A stretch of DNA of 64,000 nucleotides from Strix aluco (Eukaryota; Chordata; Aves; Strigiformes; Strigidae), in the NCBI RefSeq assembly GCF_031877795.1, contig NC_133954.1, positions 8,981,258 through 9,045,257 on the forward strand. Direction: 5' to 3'. Of this stretch, positions 32,201-47,200 are shown one piece after another. The notes under the pieces were generated by a model. The model was not told the DNA's origin, did not search any database, and saw only the letters and a program-made list of their open reading frames with translations. Every line of letters starts with the position of its first letter. Position 1 is the first letter of the stretch. Both the position numbers and the translations under genes were made by a program.

Positions 32201-35200
32201 AGATCAAAAGGCACATAGCTGGGATGTTTATTTTTACATCCAACACACAGGATTTCTGTTTTGCTCCCAGCTGACTGCTGCGCTCTTACATTGGTCTTTT
32301 TACTCTTCAGGGCTGACAGTAAGAAAATAATCCACAGCAATAACTTTATCATCAAACAGCGATCACAGGTGAAGGCAGACTGAGCATTCCAAACAGGAAT
32401 TAAAACAAGTCTGGTGTTGCAGCAGGTTAAATTGTTCCACTGCAAAGTAACTCCCCGCGTTCAGGAGTTCGCCTGAGCAGTTCAGTACTGGAGAATTTAA
32501 CGAAACACAGGGAGGTTAAAGCATTTTTCAGGTTTCAACCTCTTAATCCGCTCAGGGTTTTCTAGGACTCCTCACTTTCCCACTGCCACTCTAATTAGAT
32601 TAGGGTCAAGACTAATGTAATCCCTGGATGCTGCAGGCTTTGAGGTGAGCTAGCTTAGACCTTTAGCCTTCTAAAATTATCAACACCAATTTATGTCAGT
32701 GACCCCCCAATCAAGTGAAATTTTGCTCCGTACCCATTTTATGCCGACGGGCTGGCCAGGAGGAGAGAAACGACAACTTGGCTGCCAACTCACCGGTCCC
32801 CCCCACGCTCTGTTGCTTCCTTGTCCCGAGCAGAACTCAAGCTCCTGAGGAATAAGTCAACGTGGGGCTTGAAGGTCAGATGGCAAAGCCAGTGCCAGTG
32901 ACTGGGTGTGCTGAAAACGGGCTAGCAGGCAGCAGGAGGTGGCATGGAGTAAAAGCTGCTTACGCCAGGAGAGAATTGAAAACTGCTTGACCTGCCCGTG
33001 AACCAATAAGGAAAAGACGAACTCCCGCCCCCCGGTCCCCTCCACCCCGCCGAGCGTAAGCTGTTCAGCAGCCCCACGTCACGCTGAGAGTAAACCTTCT
33101 GCGGGAAACCAGCAGAGACCACCACTGCCCCAGAAAATCCAGGCTGGCGGCTGGGGTTTGGTTTGCAGGCAAACAGCGACTGGCAGGCAGCCCTGGGAGA
33201 ATGAATGCACCTTTTCAACGGGGCGTCGCTAATGCCAGCACAGGGAAAGAGGGACACGATGCCCCTCTGGGGAAACAACCGCGGCCAGGGCCGCCGCAGA
33301 CCACGAATTCACCGTTCAGATGCTGTCCGAAGAGGAGCTGGGGGCAAGCAAAGGAACGAGGGCGGTGAACACAACTCCACTTTTAGCTGGTTTGGCTCAT
33401 TTTGTAAAGGTGTATTCATGTATAAAGGCGTAAGCTCCTAGAAACGCAGCTGGCAGGAGACAAAGCTGAAGCAGGTAGGGCAGTATCAGGACAAGGCTTT
33501 GTGACCCATCGGCTGATCTCTCTACCCACGTGCTGCAGGACAGCTTTGCTCAGAGTCCTGCTCGCGGGTGAACGCAGGAGAAACATCAGCACGCTGGCAG
33601 GGCAGAACGTGACGGCACAGCTGAATCACGGACACGTTTGTAGGAGAGATTTCTGAGGGCAGCCTCCAGAGCACTTTACACCTCCACCCCATCCTCCCAG
33701 ACAAAAGCATTACTGGAGTTGCACATTTCTGTATCTTGGGGTGTGACAAAGGCTGCTGTTCACCCCTTTTATATCCTCCTACTCTTTATTTTGCTCAAGT
33801 GCAGCTTTCCACTTTGCAACCACATACATGAGACATCAATGCCATCTGCAGAATGAACAAACCAGAGAACAAGACTTTACACAGTAGCACTGCTTCAACA
33901 CATAAGTCTTTGTCTTGTAGACAGTGACACTCATTTACAGGAGATTCCTGCAGATAAACGCATCCAAGTTTCTCTTTCAAAGGCTGCACTGTCAATCCAC
34001 ACTAATTAATTTTCGCAGTATGCTAACAGTGAATTCCAACTCTCAAAACCATTACTTATGAACTTTTAACATTTATAAACTCAGTCTCCCGATTTCTCCT
34101 AGGTTCCACACAACCCTCAACACTTGCTCTGTTCTACAGCAGGTTAGGATGATTAGTGATATCAAGAGACAAAAGACAGAAACATTTCTGCAGGGCAGAA
34201 GCGTGCGTCTGTCTGAGAACTCAGCCGCACTGTGGCCTGTACTGCCAAAATTCCCTGCTTGGTGCAGGACCTTCCCTTCTACTTACCACAAATCCTTCTC
34301 CAACTGTCTAGTAACGTCCCTCAACACCAGCTACCTCCTACAGACCAAGATGTGCTTACTGGTCCCACTCAGGATCATTCCACTTTGACTGATCTACCAA
34401 AAAGCTCACCCAAAGCTCTAGCCAAGGTCCTGCTCCTTGGGAGCCCAGTGACCACACACCTCCTTCCCCAAAGTCCATGCAAAATCTCAGTTAAATTCCA
34501 CCCCCTACCTTTCTCTCCCTACCAGATTCCCTGCTTTCCCTACGCCACACGAACGCCTTGCCTCACATGTCAGTGCTCTTCACAACCTGTCCCCAGCTAC
34601 CTGAGTCTCGTCACCTTACCACAAGGGTGAATCCTGGTTTTGTTGCATCTGCAGTACCAGCACCTACTTGCTCCCATCAGAAAAAGAATCCCCCACTCAG
34701 AAAATCCAGAGGGACATTTTTCTCACTCTTCAAACTCCCCTTTTGCTGCAACACATCCATACCAACAGTTCAGGGCAAGTGCAGGGTGAAGACAACTGTC
34801 ACCTGCAAAAAACTGTGCACACTTGTCTGGGCTAGGGCATCCGATGGTATTTGTTACTCCATCCTGCTCCTCCCACAGCTTGCTTGTCTCTTCCAGGTAC
34901 GGCTGGTTTTTACACAGCAGCCTCTGTACAGCACCGACAATCATCTGCCTGTGTACCGGGCTCAAAACCCAAATACCCACATTGGGAGCAGGGAGGGCTC
35001 TAGAAGCCATACATCTTCCTTTTGGCTGAATAATACTGGAATAAAAGAAACTGAATCAGATTGGAGATACCATTACAGAGAACAGAGGAGGCAGTGCAGT
35101 CAAAAGAAAATAGTCAGACTGGTTTTCCATTCATTTTATCTCACAAGTGAGCTAGAAGCAGCTTCCTGTGTCAGAGCTCCTCTCCCCAGACTTTTTATTG

Positions 35201-38200
35201 TCACTGAGTGTTGACAGTAGTACCGTTCCTTGCAGCATAAGAATTTTGTTCGTGTTAATAATTCAAGCTGCCACCTGCAATTGCCTTCACCATTTACAGT
35301 GTAGCATCTCAGCTTAAAGCACTGATGAACACAACTTTGCTTCAAGACGCCAAACTGTGACGACTGAGGTACAACCCCACACGCCACCGCGCGCCGGGGA
35401 AGGCAAACTTCCAAAGGTCCAGACGTGTGTGCGTGCAGAAGGGCAGCAGAGCGAGAGGGCAGTTAGCTACTGAGATCCACAAAGTCTGCTCTGTTCCATC
35501 TTTGCCAACAGGACCGTCCTGCCAGGTGCTGAACATCTGTCTCTTATTGACGAGGAACAGGACAAAGTCTGCTCGAGCGTAACCGGAGCAGAGGAACCCT
35601 TTTTTAAAATGGAACACTTTAGAGAGAGGCAGAATCCCGTTCTACACGTCAGCCCATACTTACCATTTATTTTCATTAAGGATTTGTTTAGCCCTATAGT
35701 TCTTCCCTCTACAAAACAGGCAACCAGCAAATTAATTTAGCAGTTTGAAAAACAAAACCTAATAATATTTAGCCCAAACGGCTGCCGATGCAGACCTCTG
35801 ATCTGCTTCTGTTTGGCTAGGGCTTTGTAAGCGACCCAGTCCAAGCTCACGATTTATGAGCACACCAACAAAATCAGCTACTGGCTGCAAATAACAACAC
35901 ACCCCACAGTCTCCAGGCTTATAAACTGAAAGAAGGCTTACCGAAGCAGCAGCTCTTTTGGAAGTTTTTTGTTGATCACAGCTTCATCATTGTTTGAGAA
36001 CATCTGTAAACAAAAACAATTTAAACAATTTAGCCATATATTTTCATTAAGGGAACAAAATCTACTTTACTCTAGGGAAGAAGTTGTTGGTTAACGAGGC
36101 CATTTCAAGAGAGACATCTGGCCCAATAAATTCTCAAAAGATAAACTTTGCGCTCAAGCTTTCAAACTGCAGGATTGGACCACAGTTGGGTAGAATATTA
36201 CATCCAGTACAGCTTAAAAATGGTCCAAGAATGCTCTGTGGATTGATAGATTAAATATAAACTGAGATTTTTTTAAAGTTATCTATTCAAGCAAATGATA
36301 ATTAGGGCATACCTGTCGGCTGGCACTGACTCTAGAAGGTATCACCTACAGCATTACTAGGGGCTTCCGTCTGTGCCCCGGCTCTGTGAAGGTGCACCAC
36401 AGCACGGGCGCTTTAAAACTGTGAAGTGTAACTACGCAGCAAAGAACCATATGGCAAAGGGGTTGGAGGGAAGGGCTCTGACAGGAGTGATTAAGCAGCC
36501 CCAACATCCAACAAATGGAGGTTGACGACGCAGGCAGAGCAGGACTGGCTTCAGTAACAGAAAAGGCTGCAGACGGGCGAACGGGAGCCTAACAAAAAAC
36601 TGTTACAGGGCCCGCATCGTTCTCGCTGCAAATCGTTTGAGGGCAGACTTGAGGAGCTTGGGGGCAAACGGTATTTTCTTGGCTTAAAGGGAATCATCAT
36701 CTTTGGTGCTGCATCAGGAGAGAGATGGTTCTGGGAAAACGCTGTGTTCTTCCAAGGCAATGAAGCCAGAGCTGTTTGTTGTATCCCGTGAAAAAAGCAT
36801 CAGCATAGTGGCCAACAATTTACAGATCTGAAATGGACTTTTAGACCAGTTAAAACAATCTCACTAGCTCTAAGAATGAAACTTCTCTTTCCAAATGAGT
36901 CCTAAGAAAAACAGAGAGCAAAGACTCATGTGTTTCTTGAGAAGTATCTACATATATTTAAGACTCGGTATTGTCTTGCCATGGTGAAAAAAATAAACAA
37001 ACAACCTCCACACACTTATGCCTGTGGGAGGAATGATAGGAGTGCTCTGGGAACTCAGACTGCTGAGCAGGGATGCCTCATTCCGTTTAGAAGCATGCCT
37101 CAACATTTCCAAAAGCAAAGCAGGGAACAATGACAATGAGCTTTAATTTCATTAATAAAATTTCTCTTTAATCTCTGGAACGACTAAGAGCTGATCCTCC
37201 TGAGCTACACACCTGGTAAAAACTGCTGCTGAAATTACAGTCTGAAAAAGCTGATTCTAATCAGTTGGTTAAGTGGTCTGAATCAATTTAGCTGTATGGA
37301 TGCAAAGCAAATAAAACCAGCATCAGCTGGGTCACTTAAGTGGCAGAGGATCAGATTAAGAGTTAAAAAAGGAAAGTAAGATCTTAGTGGCTTACGAAGC
37401 CGTACGTCAGGCCTCAGAGAGACGACAACAGCTTCTCCAAGCAGCAAGTATTCGGTACCTGAGCAGCAATCCAACCCCACCACCTACCAAAGAAACCATC
37501 ACAGCTTAACGTGAAGAGCGAACGTGCTGCCGCCAAGCAGCTTTTTAACATGCTCCAACCAGCGATAACAAAGTGACAACAGAATAATGCCACCACTGCA
37601 AGGGACCACAAAACCCAGTGCTTTTAGAGGCAGTCAAACTTAAAAGCTGTGCTTCTAAACCACAGTTTGCTTTTTAATAATCTCAAGATACTGAAGCATG
37701 ATGCTGAAGTGGGACACGAACTCTCCAGCATTCTCTCCCAAAATGTCACACAGAAGAGAAGTGTTGTTTTCCCCCCACAGACGCTTTTATCACTTCCCAC
37801 CAGAAGATATCACAAGTTAGCAAGTCCTAAATGGTCCACTAGACAGGCAACTACTCAGCCCATTTTGCAGATAATTAAAATGGAAGTTTTGCCATCTCCC
37901 CAGCTAACGCAAATTCTGTGAAGTCTGTTCCCTCAGAGACTAGGGCAGAAGAGCATCTCCTCAAGTCGGGGACCGCGCTCAGACGCGGTCACGAACGCGA
38001 TCTGACGCCTGGCAGATAACTGCGGAGCGCCGCCGCGGGCAGGACAGACTGCGAGGCCGTGGAGGGAGCTAACGCGTGTGTGCATTCTGGGACTGGATCA
38101 TCTCATCAGACAGCTTAGCTGACGAGCTGGGAAATTAAGGAAATTCTGGAGAAAGCTCTAATGAAGGACAAATGCAGAGGAATTATTCATGGGAAAACAT

Positions 38201-41200
38201 AACTGAGGGAAGAAACATCATAGTCTCAAGAACAATAGTGAACGGGCAGCCCTGTCCTCTCTCCCACTGTTGTCCAGGCCGGAATCTTTGAACCAGCACC
38301 CTCCACCCCCCTCACAAAAAAGGGTGAGAGAAATTAAAGGAGCAAATCAGATAGCAGTAGGAGACTTCCGAAAAGGAACCAGACTCGAAGAGAACAGGCA
38401 AGGGGCAGGAAGTATTAAAATAGAGATTCCAGAAAGCAGCCAGCCAGCCTTCTCCGTCTCATCTGTACTGGCAACAAGGCTTTGTCTGAATTCAAATGTT
38501 ACCGTGAGAATGCAGGCAACAGCCACTGCCTGCTGTTAGCCAAGGCATGACAGCAAGGACAGACAGCTTTGTGCAAACACAGGTAACTTCTCGACTTCTG
38601 CCCGTTACATTGCGCAGCAGAAAAAGCTCATCTTGATTCCAGTGCAAATCAAAGCCTTAAATTGTTTTTCTGTAGAAGTTACCCTTTGACCAGTACTATA
38701 CTGGAGAAACATTTGGTTTTTGTCTTACTAAAAAAGTCCTTGGACTTAAACGTGACAGGGCCGAGGCAGGATGTGCTCAGTGGGAGGACCTCGGCTCTGG
38801 AATTGTCCCTCCACTGGAAGGCTGGGAAGTGCCAGGGTACATCACCAGACCTATTTTCTCAAGCCTTCCTTCAAAACTGGGTGCTCAGATGACAGAGGCT
38901 GGGTGAAAACAGGCTGGAATTGGGATATATTGCTAAGTCACGGCAGCACGTATAGCTAGTTAAATATACCAATGGACATTCTGACTTTCTGGCAAGTCCA
39001 TACAAGAATAAAACTAGTCTGAAAAAATGTTAGAGGCTATTCTAGACTTCCAGGCTTTTGAAATTTCTTCTGGGGATTAAAAAAAAAAAAAAAGTGACTT
39101 GAGTTTGCTTTTCCTAACATCTCTCTTAATATCCTTTACTACCAGGTGTTATTCAGTAGAATAAGTTATTCTTGACAGGATACAGAAAAACCTATCTTTC
39201 CTGCATCTAAATTTTGCAGTCTGTGTAAAATAGAGAGCATTCCACAAAGCATCGAGTTTACTGCTGCGTGAAGCCACATCCCTTACACACAAGGGATGGA
39301 AGAGGATGAAACTCCTCTTGCTCTTCCACCCATCAAGACAAAGGCAGACCAGCAGTGCACTACTCTTTTGAAACAGCCTCTCCTAGCTAGAACAGAAGGG
39401 ATAAATCTGGAACAAACACCACGGAAGCAGATACTAGAGTGCAAAACTTGAATTAAATTAGTATAGGTTGCTATAATCTGCTGCAAGGTGAAGGAAAACA
39501 CGTCCTGTCAAACCACCAGAGCTGGACAAAGTCTATTATAGAGAGTGCTGCATTTCCTAGTCATTTTATTATAAATCTCTTACTGGTCTTCAGAGCAACA
39601 TCTACAGCTAGTGGCAGCGATGGCTTTGCTGCCTGGGCAGCTGGAGCTGTGCAGTGCCAGAGCACGCGCAGGATTTGGTCACTGCGCCGTTCAGATGATT
39701 TAATTTTCCTGCAAATATCGTACTGCCCAGCTCTCCTACCAAAGCTAGAAAGCGGGCAGAACCCGCCGAGTTTTCCAGGGCACGTGTCTGCTAGCAGTTT
39801 TATACTTCACACAGAAAGCCATTTTACAATCCGTGAGAGATTTTGCCTAGCCGCACTTCAGCAGCAGTGCACGTGGAAATACTTCCCCTCTTCCAACAGG
39901 GGCTCAAACGGGCGAGGAAACAGGATCCATCGAACTGCGACTCAGTGGTCAGCACCAACTTCACGAGAAATGACAAACCAGGGGGACTTAATCCACAAAT
40001 CAATCCTTTATCTCACAAACCAATTAAAATGTTAATACACCGTTTACATTTACTATTCAGTAAAAGGAGAATCGTAACTATTTGGCTCCCGGTTTAGAAC
40101 AGTCCGGTGCATTCAGCATTCGAAGGGCGCAGCCAGAGGGGCCTGTTCTGCCGTGGGTTTTTGAGAGTAGATGGCCAGAGGAGCTAGCAGCGAGGACAAG
40201 GAGCATCCAACCTTCAGTCATCCACAGGAACTCACTAGTTATCCCCTGAATTCAAGTACTCTCCCACAGTAACTGAACACCCAGAGATTATAACCCAGAA
40301 GACAGAAATCTGGTACTGCCCAGGATGTATTTACGGGCACTGCTGGGCTTCCCTCCAGCGCACTGTCACCCAGAAGCATTCAAACTGAGCAAGTTTATGA
40401 AAACAAATGGACAGAAGCGATCAAAAGATACAGTTCTTGCAGCCTTACACTGAAGTCACTTAGCACAACATGTAATTGTCCATTTGTTTTAATAATTCTT
40501 CCCTCGCCTTTCAGAATATTAAAAGTTTTGCAAAGTGGCTCAATTGATCCGGTTGCACAGGCCTGCAGCGGTCTGTGAGTGATCTGTGCGGGGCTAATAA
40601 ACAGATTTATCTGCTGTGAGGCACTGAGTGGAGAAGACAGAGTGGCTATTCAGGCATCGGTCGTGTCAGCCCTTCATTACAGGGCAGAGCCATCCGAACT
40701 GGGTCATCTGCATGCCATCAACACGGGAGCGAGGTGACAGCACTGCGCAGCTGAGCGCGGAGGGGATGGCAGCGTGTAATTATGTCCCTGCTCAAGAACC
40801 CCACACATGTACTGTCCTCATCACACATGCAAAGAGGGATGTCAACAACAGTTGATGCAAGCTCTGCAAGTGAAGCAACTCTTCGCAGGCATGCATTATT
40901 TGAGTTCAAATATAAAGTAGAGCATTGTGTCATTATTTCAGGCATTCATTTAGCCCCTGAGCAAGTCTTGCGTTGTCGCGGACTGAGCTTCAAAAGCCAC
41001 ACAAGCACGGAGACTCCTCTTGGTTCTCTCCTTCAGGCCTGGTGCCACGCTACCCATCCTGCCCGGAGTGAAGGGATATGGTCAATATTTAAGCATGTAA
41101 ACGAGGTGTCCACATCCTGGACTGATTCAGCTGCCGTGTTCACGGACGGGCTGCGCAACTGCTCCTGATCACACGGCACAAATGTGTGTCACTGGCAAAT

Positions 41201-44200
41201 GCCAGGGCAGAAGGTGGTACAGCCACCACCGACAGCTCCCCTCAGGAAATCCACACTCAACATACATTTCGCTGGATTTTAGAGCTTTGCATCTGAGAAA
41301 AAGTTGCTGTCTTAATACGGAGGTCTCAAGATCAGGTTGACTGACTTATTCCACAGCAGCAAGTAAAAGCTCTTCCAGTGAGAAGAGTGTTTATTCAACA
41401 GCTTCTGCAAAATTTAAATCTTTGCTTCCAGAACAGTTACGCTCCCTGCACCCCCAGTCCCACAGAAAGTCCCCAAACACACACCGGCACAAAGTTGCCT
41501 TTCCCTGCTCACAGAGAGCTGGAAAAACTCCACCAGAGCTGCTGCAGACCCCGGCTCCGCGCAGGCTCCGGGCTGCAGAGCTCCTCTGCGGTCTGGGCTG
41601 GCAGAGGGAGGGGTGATGCTTTCCTGTAAATGTCACGTCTGGCAATGGTTTTGAATTTATTGTTGGGGAAGGGCTGGAGGGGTGTTCCTACAGGGAACAA
41701 AAGTTTTGTTTTTCACTTTTTTGTGTTTGGAAAAAACACACTTGAGAAGTTTCTAAATGAGTTATTTCAACATTTAGAGTTTACTGGAAGTAATTAGGAA
41801 TATTAACGTACAGAATACAAAGCACATTTATTTTATATTACCCTAAATGCTCAAAACTACCCTCTGTAAGCAATTCTTAAGTTACTGGCTGCATTTTTAA
41901 GAGAACAACAGTTTACTCATCTGACATACCAAAAGACTTTCCACTAGAACAGCAGCAGGGACTTCTTTCAATAAAGTGCTGTTTAGACATAAAGACATAC
42001 CAGACTGCCTTGCCTATACGACAGCAGACACTGAAAAACATCATCAATTTTCCCAACATTTTGTTCCACGGAATTTTGCCCACTGAAGAGACGAGGAGCA
42101 GAAAAAGGACAGAGTTGATGTGCAGCATAACACGGGTGGTCTACAATTAAGGCGGATTTCTGAGATACACAAACACTCACGTACTCCAAGATGTTGGAAC
42201 TTCAGAACCTGAACTGACCAATGTACGTCCCAGCGCCACCAAAATCCCGCTCTGTCAACCAACACGAGGGAATTTACTGGCATGAAGTTTCAAGGTTGAT
42301 CACAAGGAGTCATTCGCTTTCGATGTGACTGTTTCGGGCACCGAGGAGGAAAGGAGCAGCAGCCCCCTCCGAGCTCTTTTACGCGGACACGAACGGGGTC
42401 ACGCACAGAGACGGGGGTCTTCAAGGTCTGTATTGTCCTGAAAAGTGCTGAAGAACTTGAGTAGTACGTTCAGCTGGACAAGAAACCCGCCATCATCAAC
42501 ATTAACAGGATATCAAGTAATTGTCCGTGTTAGTGCTTGATGCAAGCTAACCACCAGCGAGCCAGCAGCGTCATACAGCTGCTGCATACATCAGCTGGGG
42601 TGGAAGGATTTACCGCACTGCCGACAAACACAGCTGGTTTTCAACTGAGCCTGCATCTGGCATCAGCACGGGGAGGGGGATGGTTGGTCTTAAAAATATA
42701 TAAAAATCACACGGGGCTTAACTTTAAAAGCGTCAGTGCCAAAGCCAACAACGGAGCGCAGAGCGTTAGCCTAGATGCGGACTTTGAACTCAAACACTTT
42801 CCTTCTAAAGCAGAAAATTCAAAGCTCAATGGAGAAAAGGGGATGAAGCTTATTTGGAGTTTTACAGAATCCATGGCTACAAGGCAGCAACGGCACTCGA
42901 ATCAGTCATTACACCGAGACCCACAGTTATCCACTTAATGTTCGCTCAAGTAAAAATAACAAGGGGTCCGGCACACCCAGCCCCTTGAGAACGCAGACCG
43001 AAAACGTGGAACAGCCCAAGAAGCACGAACAAAACGCAGCGTGTGCGCTGCCACGGCCGAGGACACGGTCAGATTGATGCTGAGGGAGGGAAAGAAAGAA
43101 GATGGACATCCATTTTCAGTACAAAAACCAACCAACCGAGACACATTCCTACAGGTGGGCAGCAGGAAATGAAAACTGGACATTTCTGAAAGTACAAACA
43201 CAACCAATGAAGTGTTTCATGTCCCAGTACAATTCATGCAAAATAAGCAATACAGAATTTAAAAGCATACCCTCTCAACAATTTGTGAAATATTAGCAAA
43301 TATTGTAATTTTAAAATCCTGCAACTTGTTTACTTGCGTAACAGAAATGGTGTGAGACAAACTTCTTCGAGCAGCCTTACGAAAGGAAAAGGTAACCATG
43401 TGCCAAGGATGGTATTTTAGCTGTTGTTTAGACCTAGAGCTCACTATCCTTGGTCCACAAGCAAATGCAGGCCAGACCCTCCATAACTGCTTATAACCAC
43501 AGGAAATTAAGCAATTAAAACCAAGACAGAAACCAGACTGCAATTATTAGACAGTAAATAATGCATTCTGGAAATTGTTTTTAAGCTAGGAAAGGTGGGG
43601 AACCAACAGTCACAAACGAAGGATCACATACGTAGCTGGCATATTTTGTCAGTTTACATCCCCACCCAATCTGTATCATCAAGACACTTTGAGATTAACC
43701 TTCAGAGCTATAAAAGAGTCTTTTGCTGTGCTGAAATGAAACATCTGTGCAAATTCACTCAAAGAGTTTAAATCCTGGCGAGTCGGAGATGCCCTGTGAG
43801 GTGTTCTTCAGCCATACAGCTGCTGGCTCACACCCAAAAAATCGAGTATTACTGGTAGTATTTACATCCCTTATCTGCTGTGGTCCACATGGAGGAGATG
43901 AACAAGCCCAGTACAGAGTCACTGAAACAAGACAAGACACATGCCAAACCTAGCACATAGCACACAACTCCGGGCTAGTCAAAAAAGCTGAGTGTATAAA
44001 ACAAAACAAGAAAAATGTGGAATTTGTTCTGCATTTCCCTCAGAAAGGCTCAGCGAAGCTTTGAAGTGACTTCTTGCAAACACTGTCAATATATATATAC
44101 ACTAACACCTTGCCTCTAGTTGTGTTCATTTTGGAAAAAAATTCTACTACTGTTACAGGGCTCAAATAACAGAAACATAACCAACGTGCATCGAGTCCCA

Positions 44201-47200
44201 GTTCTGAAGCGCTCCCTCCGCAGCGCGAGATCCGAGGGAAGCAGGAGTTTAAGCAGACTGAGCTGCCTCACTGGAGGCAAAGAAAAAATTACACTGCAGA
44301 GATAAGTCAGACAGAAGTGACAGTGAAATACAAGGCTCTTTGGAGGACATGAAGTTGTTTACATCCACGAGCAGTTCAGATCGGGTGAATTTCCCTTCTA
44401 GGGTTTAGCCACACAGGCACTTTTTTTTTTTTAAAAAAAAAAACCAACCAACTCATCCAGCTTAATCTGTGTTAAGTCTCCAAGGAAAATGGCTGTCTGT
44501 CGAATACAGCCGCTGCCGTGACAAGCTCCATCATCAGCAGTCGTGATGCTCCGGCCTCCTCGACAGCTGGGGAGGTGAAGCCACCGGCCGCCCTCCTGCC
44601 ACGCGCCGAGCCACCGGCACCCTCGCCCAGCCGGGCCCACGACCAGGGCTCCGCTCAAACCAAACTGTGACTAAGCAGTACAAAACCGGCTTGCAACAGA
44701 CCCTGGTTGAAAAGGCTTGTTATAGGCTTAATATTCCTAAAACCAGCTCAATAGGCAAATTACTCGACGCACACCATCAGACCACTTCTTCCTCATCTGC
44801 TTGTCATTGCTTTGGAAAAGCTGAAATTTCTGCTGGTGATAAACAGCTGGGGCATGGATGAGCCACCTCTCTGTGCAGCCTGACTATTCTGCATTCAGTA
44901 ACAAAGTTAAATAAATAGCTTTTTTTTTTTTTTTTTTTTTGAATCAGCAATGCTAAAAGCACGAGGCCGAACAAAAGATTAGTAAAGCCCTATAGAAATC
45001 AAGCCCACGATAAAGAACTGCCCGCTGCACACACCTCTGACGTAGCAGCGTAACGCAGAAACTGCCACGGAGAAGAAATTCATCAGGTGATTTATGTGCA
45101 AATATACAAGGTCGTGGTGTTGAAGCTTTACTTTTTGAGCGCAAAGTCAGATGCGCAGGTGAGGTACTAGATGATTTCAGAAATACCATTTCAACGGCAA
45201 GCACCACATGTGCTATATCCTATTTTTTTAAAAAACTAGAAACTGCTGTCAGATACCACCAGGGCACGTTCACAGGCTTTTTGTTCATCTGTTTTGTTCT
45301 TCTATCCCAGTCTTGGCTCCGAGACAGTTTTCCACAAACAAAGCATCCCACAACTACACCTAAAAGCTCGCTGCGTTCATTTTTAAACTGCAATTTAAAA
45401 GACACCACCAGCACCAGCCGTTCTCCGTGTTTTTGCTGCCCGACTTCCCCGGCTGACAGAGGCTGCAGGAGATCCACACCCCAGCAGCTCCCGCTGGAGC
45501 AGCCTGGTGACAGATTGGGGAGGCAGAAGCTTGCAGTTAATCGGCTTTGTCTTTACCAGAAGTTGTATCTGGTGCTGAATGAAAAACACTCTCCAAAAAC
45601 GTCAGCGATAGCTCGCACGTCCAAGAACTGCAGAGGTCAAAGTTAGTTGGCATTATACGTTAACTAGACGGGGCAAGCAGCGAGAGGCAAAAATACCACA
45701 TATGCTGTCATCAAAGCTGGTTTTGGGCGTCTACTTTTCTCAGCTCCATTAAAAACCTCAGCATCCTGCGAGTGGTCATCTGGGCGTTTTACGACCTATT
45801 ACAGATATTTGATTTAAAATGATGCTACTTTCGCACACATACCCTTCGAAGTTTTAAATATACACCGTTGCCCATAAAAACAACATCCAAGACCAACAAA
45901 GAAGTAGAATATAAATAAGACAAAGACTTCCTGACTTCAGAGGGACACAGCCTATGGCCATGGACTATGCTATAAAACACCCACTACCACTATTTATTTT
46001 TTTCTTTTTAGAGCTCATTTTAGCAGGGTAGCAGTTTACTACAAATACCCTTTGAATGGATTTAAAAAAAAAAAAACAAACCAAACCCAAAACCAGAGAC
46101 ATGCTTTGATATTTTCAGGCCAAAACTGAGACTCCTCTAGCTCCCCAAGTACGTACCAAGGCTCATCATGATTCAAATAAGCTTCGATAAACAAATTTCT
46201 TATAGTTCTGCCCCTCTCCATATAGTTCTACATTACTGGCAATAAGGTTTTTTCACTACTGGGTTTGTGTTCAGCTATTATCTAAAAGATGATGATGGTG
46301 TTATTGGTATATATACTTGGAAATAACAGTCAAATGATGGCATCTCAGAAACCTGCGATGAGGTGTGACGGGCGTTGGGCGAGTTCACCACATGTAAAAG
46401 GACGGTCGATCTGAAAGCAAAACCACCAGGCACACAGAGACCTGGGCCCCTCCGCACAGCCGCGCAGTTAAAGGTTTCACACCGTATCCGTAAGGCTGAA
46501 ACATTCGCCGGGTTGCCTTTCGTAATGGTGTGAGTCAAATGCAATACACAGCAAGGGAATCCAACTGTGAAAACAACAATTACCTGATCTATCCCAGGCC
46601 CCGATTAATAATGGTATCTAAAATAAAATGAGACATACCGGTGCATGCCGGCTCTCGAACCCCTTTTGCTGTCACACGAGCTGCGATGCAAGACGGACGC
46701 AGCCCAAGCAGGGGGGTGCCTCTCCTCGGGAGCACACGCGGTCCCCGAGCTGTCGTCTGCAGCGGCTGCTCCGACCGGCAGCTCCAAGCGAAACCCCCTC
46801 GGGGAACCCCCGTTCTGGCACCATTCACCTCAGTAACCTGCAAGAAGAGCCCCCACCGGCGCCGCACACCAACAGCCCAAACCTCAGGCACAGCCACTGC
46901 TCTTCACACGGCTCAGGCCAGATCAGGGACGAGCCCTTATCGGGCGCTGCCCCAGCACTGCACCGCGCGTCAGCCAGGGACGGGGGAGGAAATACGGGTT
47001 TTCTGGCATTTCTGCTTATATTTCCTGCTGAAATTACTGTTTGCCAGGGCCAACATTTCCACTGTTACCCAACTTGCAAGCTCAACTCCTTGCAGAAGAA
47101 GGAGGAAGAAGAGACTCCCATTCGGGAAAAAAAAATAAATTTGCAACACAAGCTTGGTCTCTCAGGTGACACGGGCTAAGGTCAAAGCACACACATAATC

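Larger units (their letters stand above)
28735..35941 (-). other. FBXL20: FBXL20 intron 2
   Basis: 7.2 kb. Contains the two dispersed-repeat copies, a small CpG-rich patch near 29220-29350 (with GGCCGGCC) and a pyrimidine-rich stretch at about 34230-34640 that opens long plus-strand frames without recognisable protein similarity. No gene seen. Confidence 0.8.

Noticed and set aside
34232-35214. Plus-strand frames of 132 and 218 codons in FBXL20 intron 2 as a gene
   Set aside because: Pyrimidine-rich sequence with no recognisable domain or exon structure; similar frames occur by chance in such DNA.
46589-47179. GC-richer patch in FBXL20 intron 1 as a hidden exon or gene
   Set aside because: Frames on both strands show no family resemblance and no convincing splice pair.
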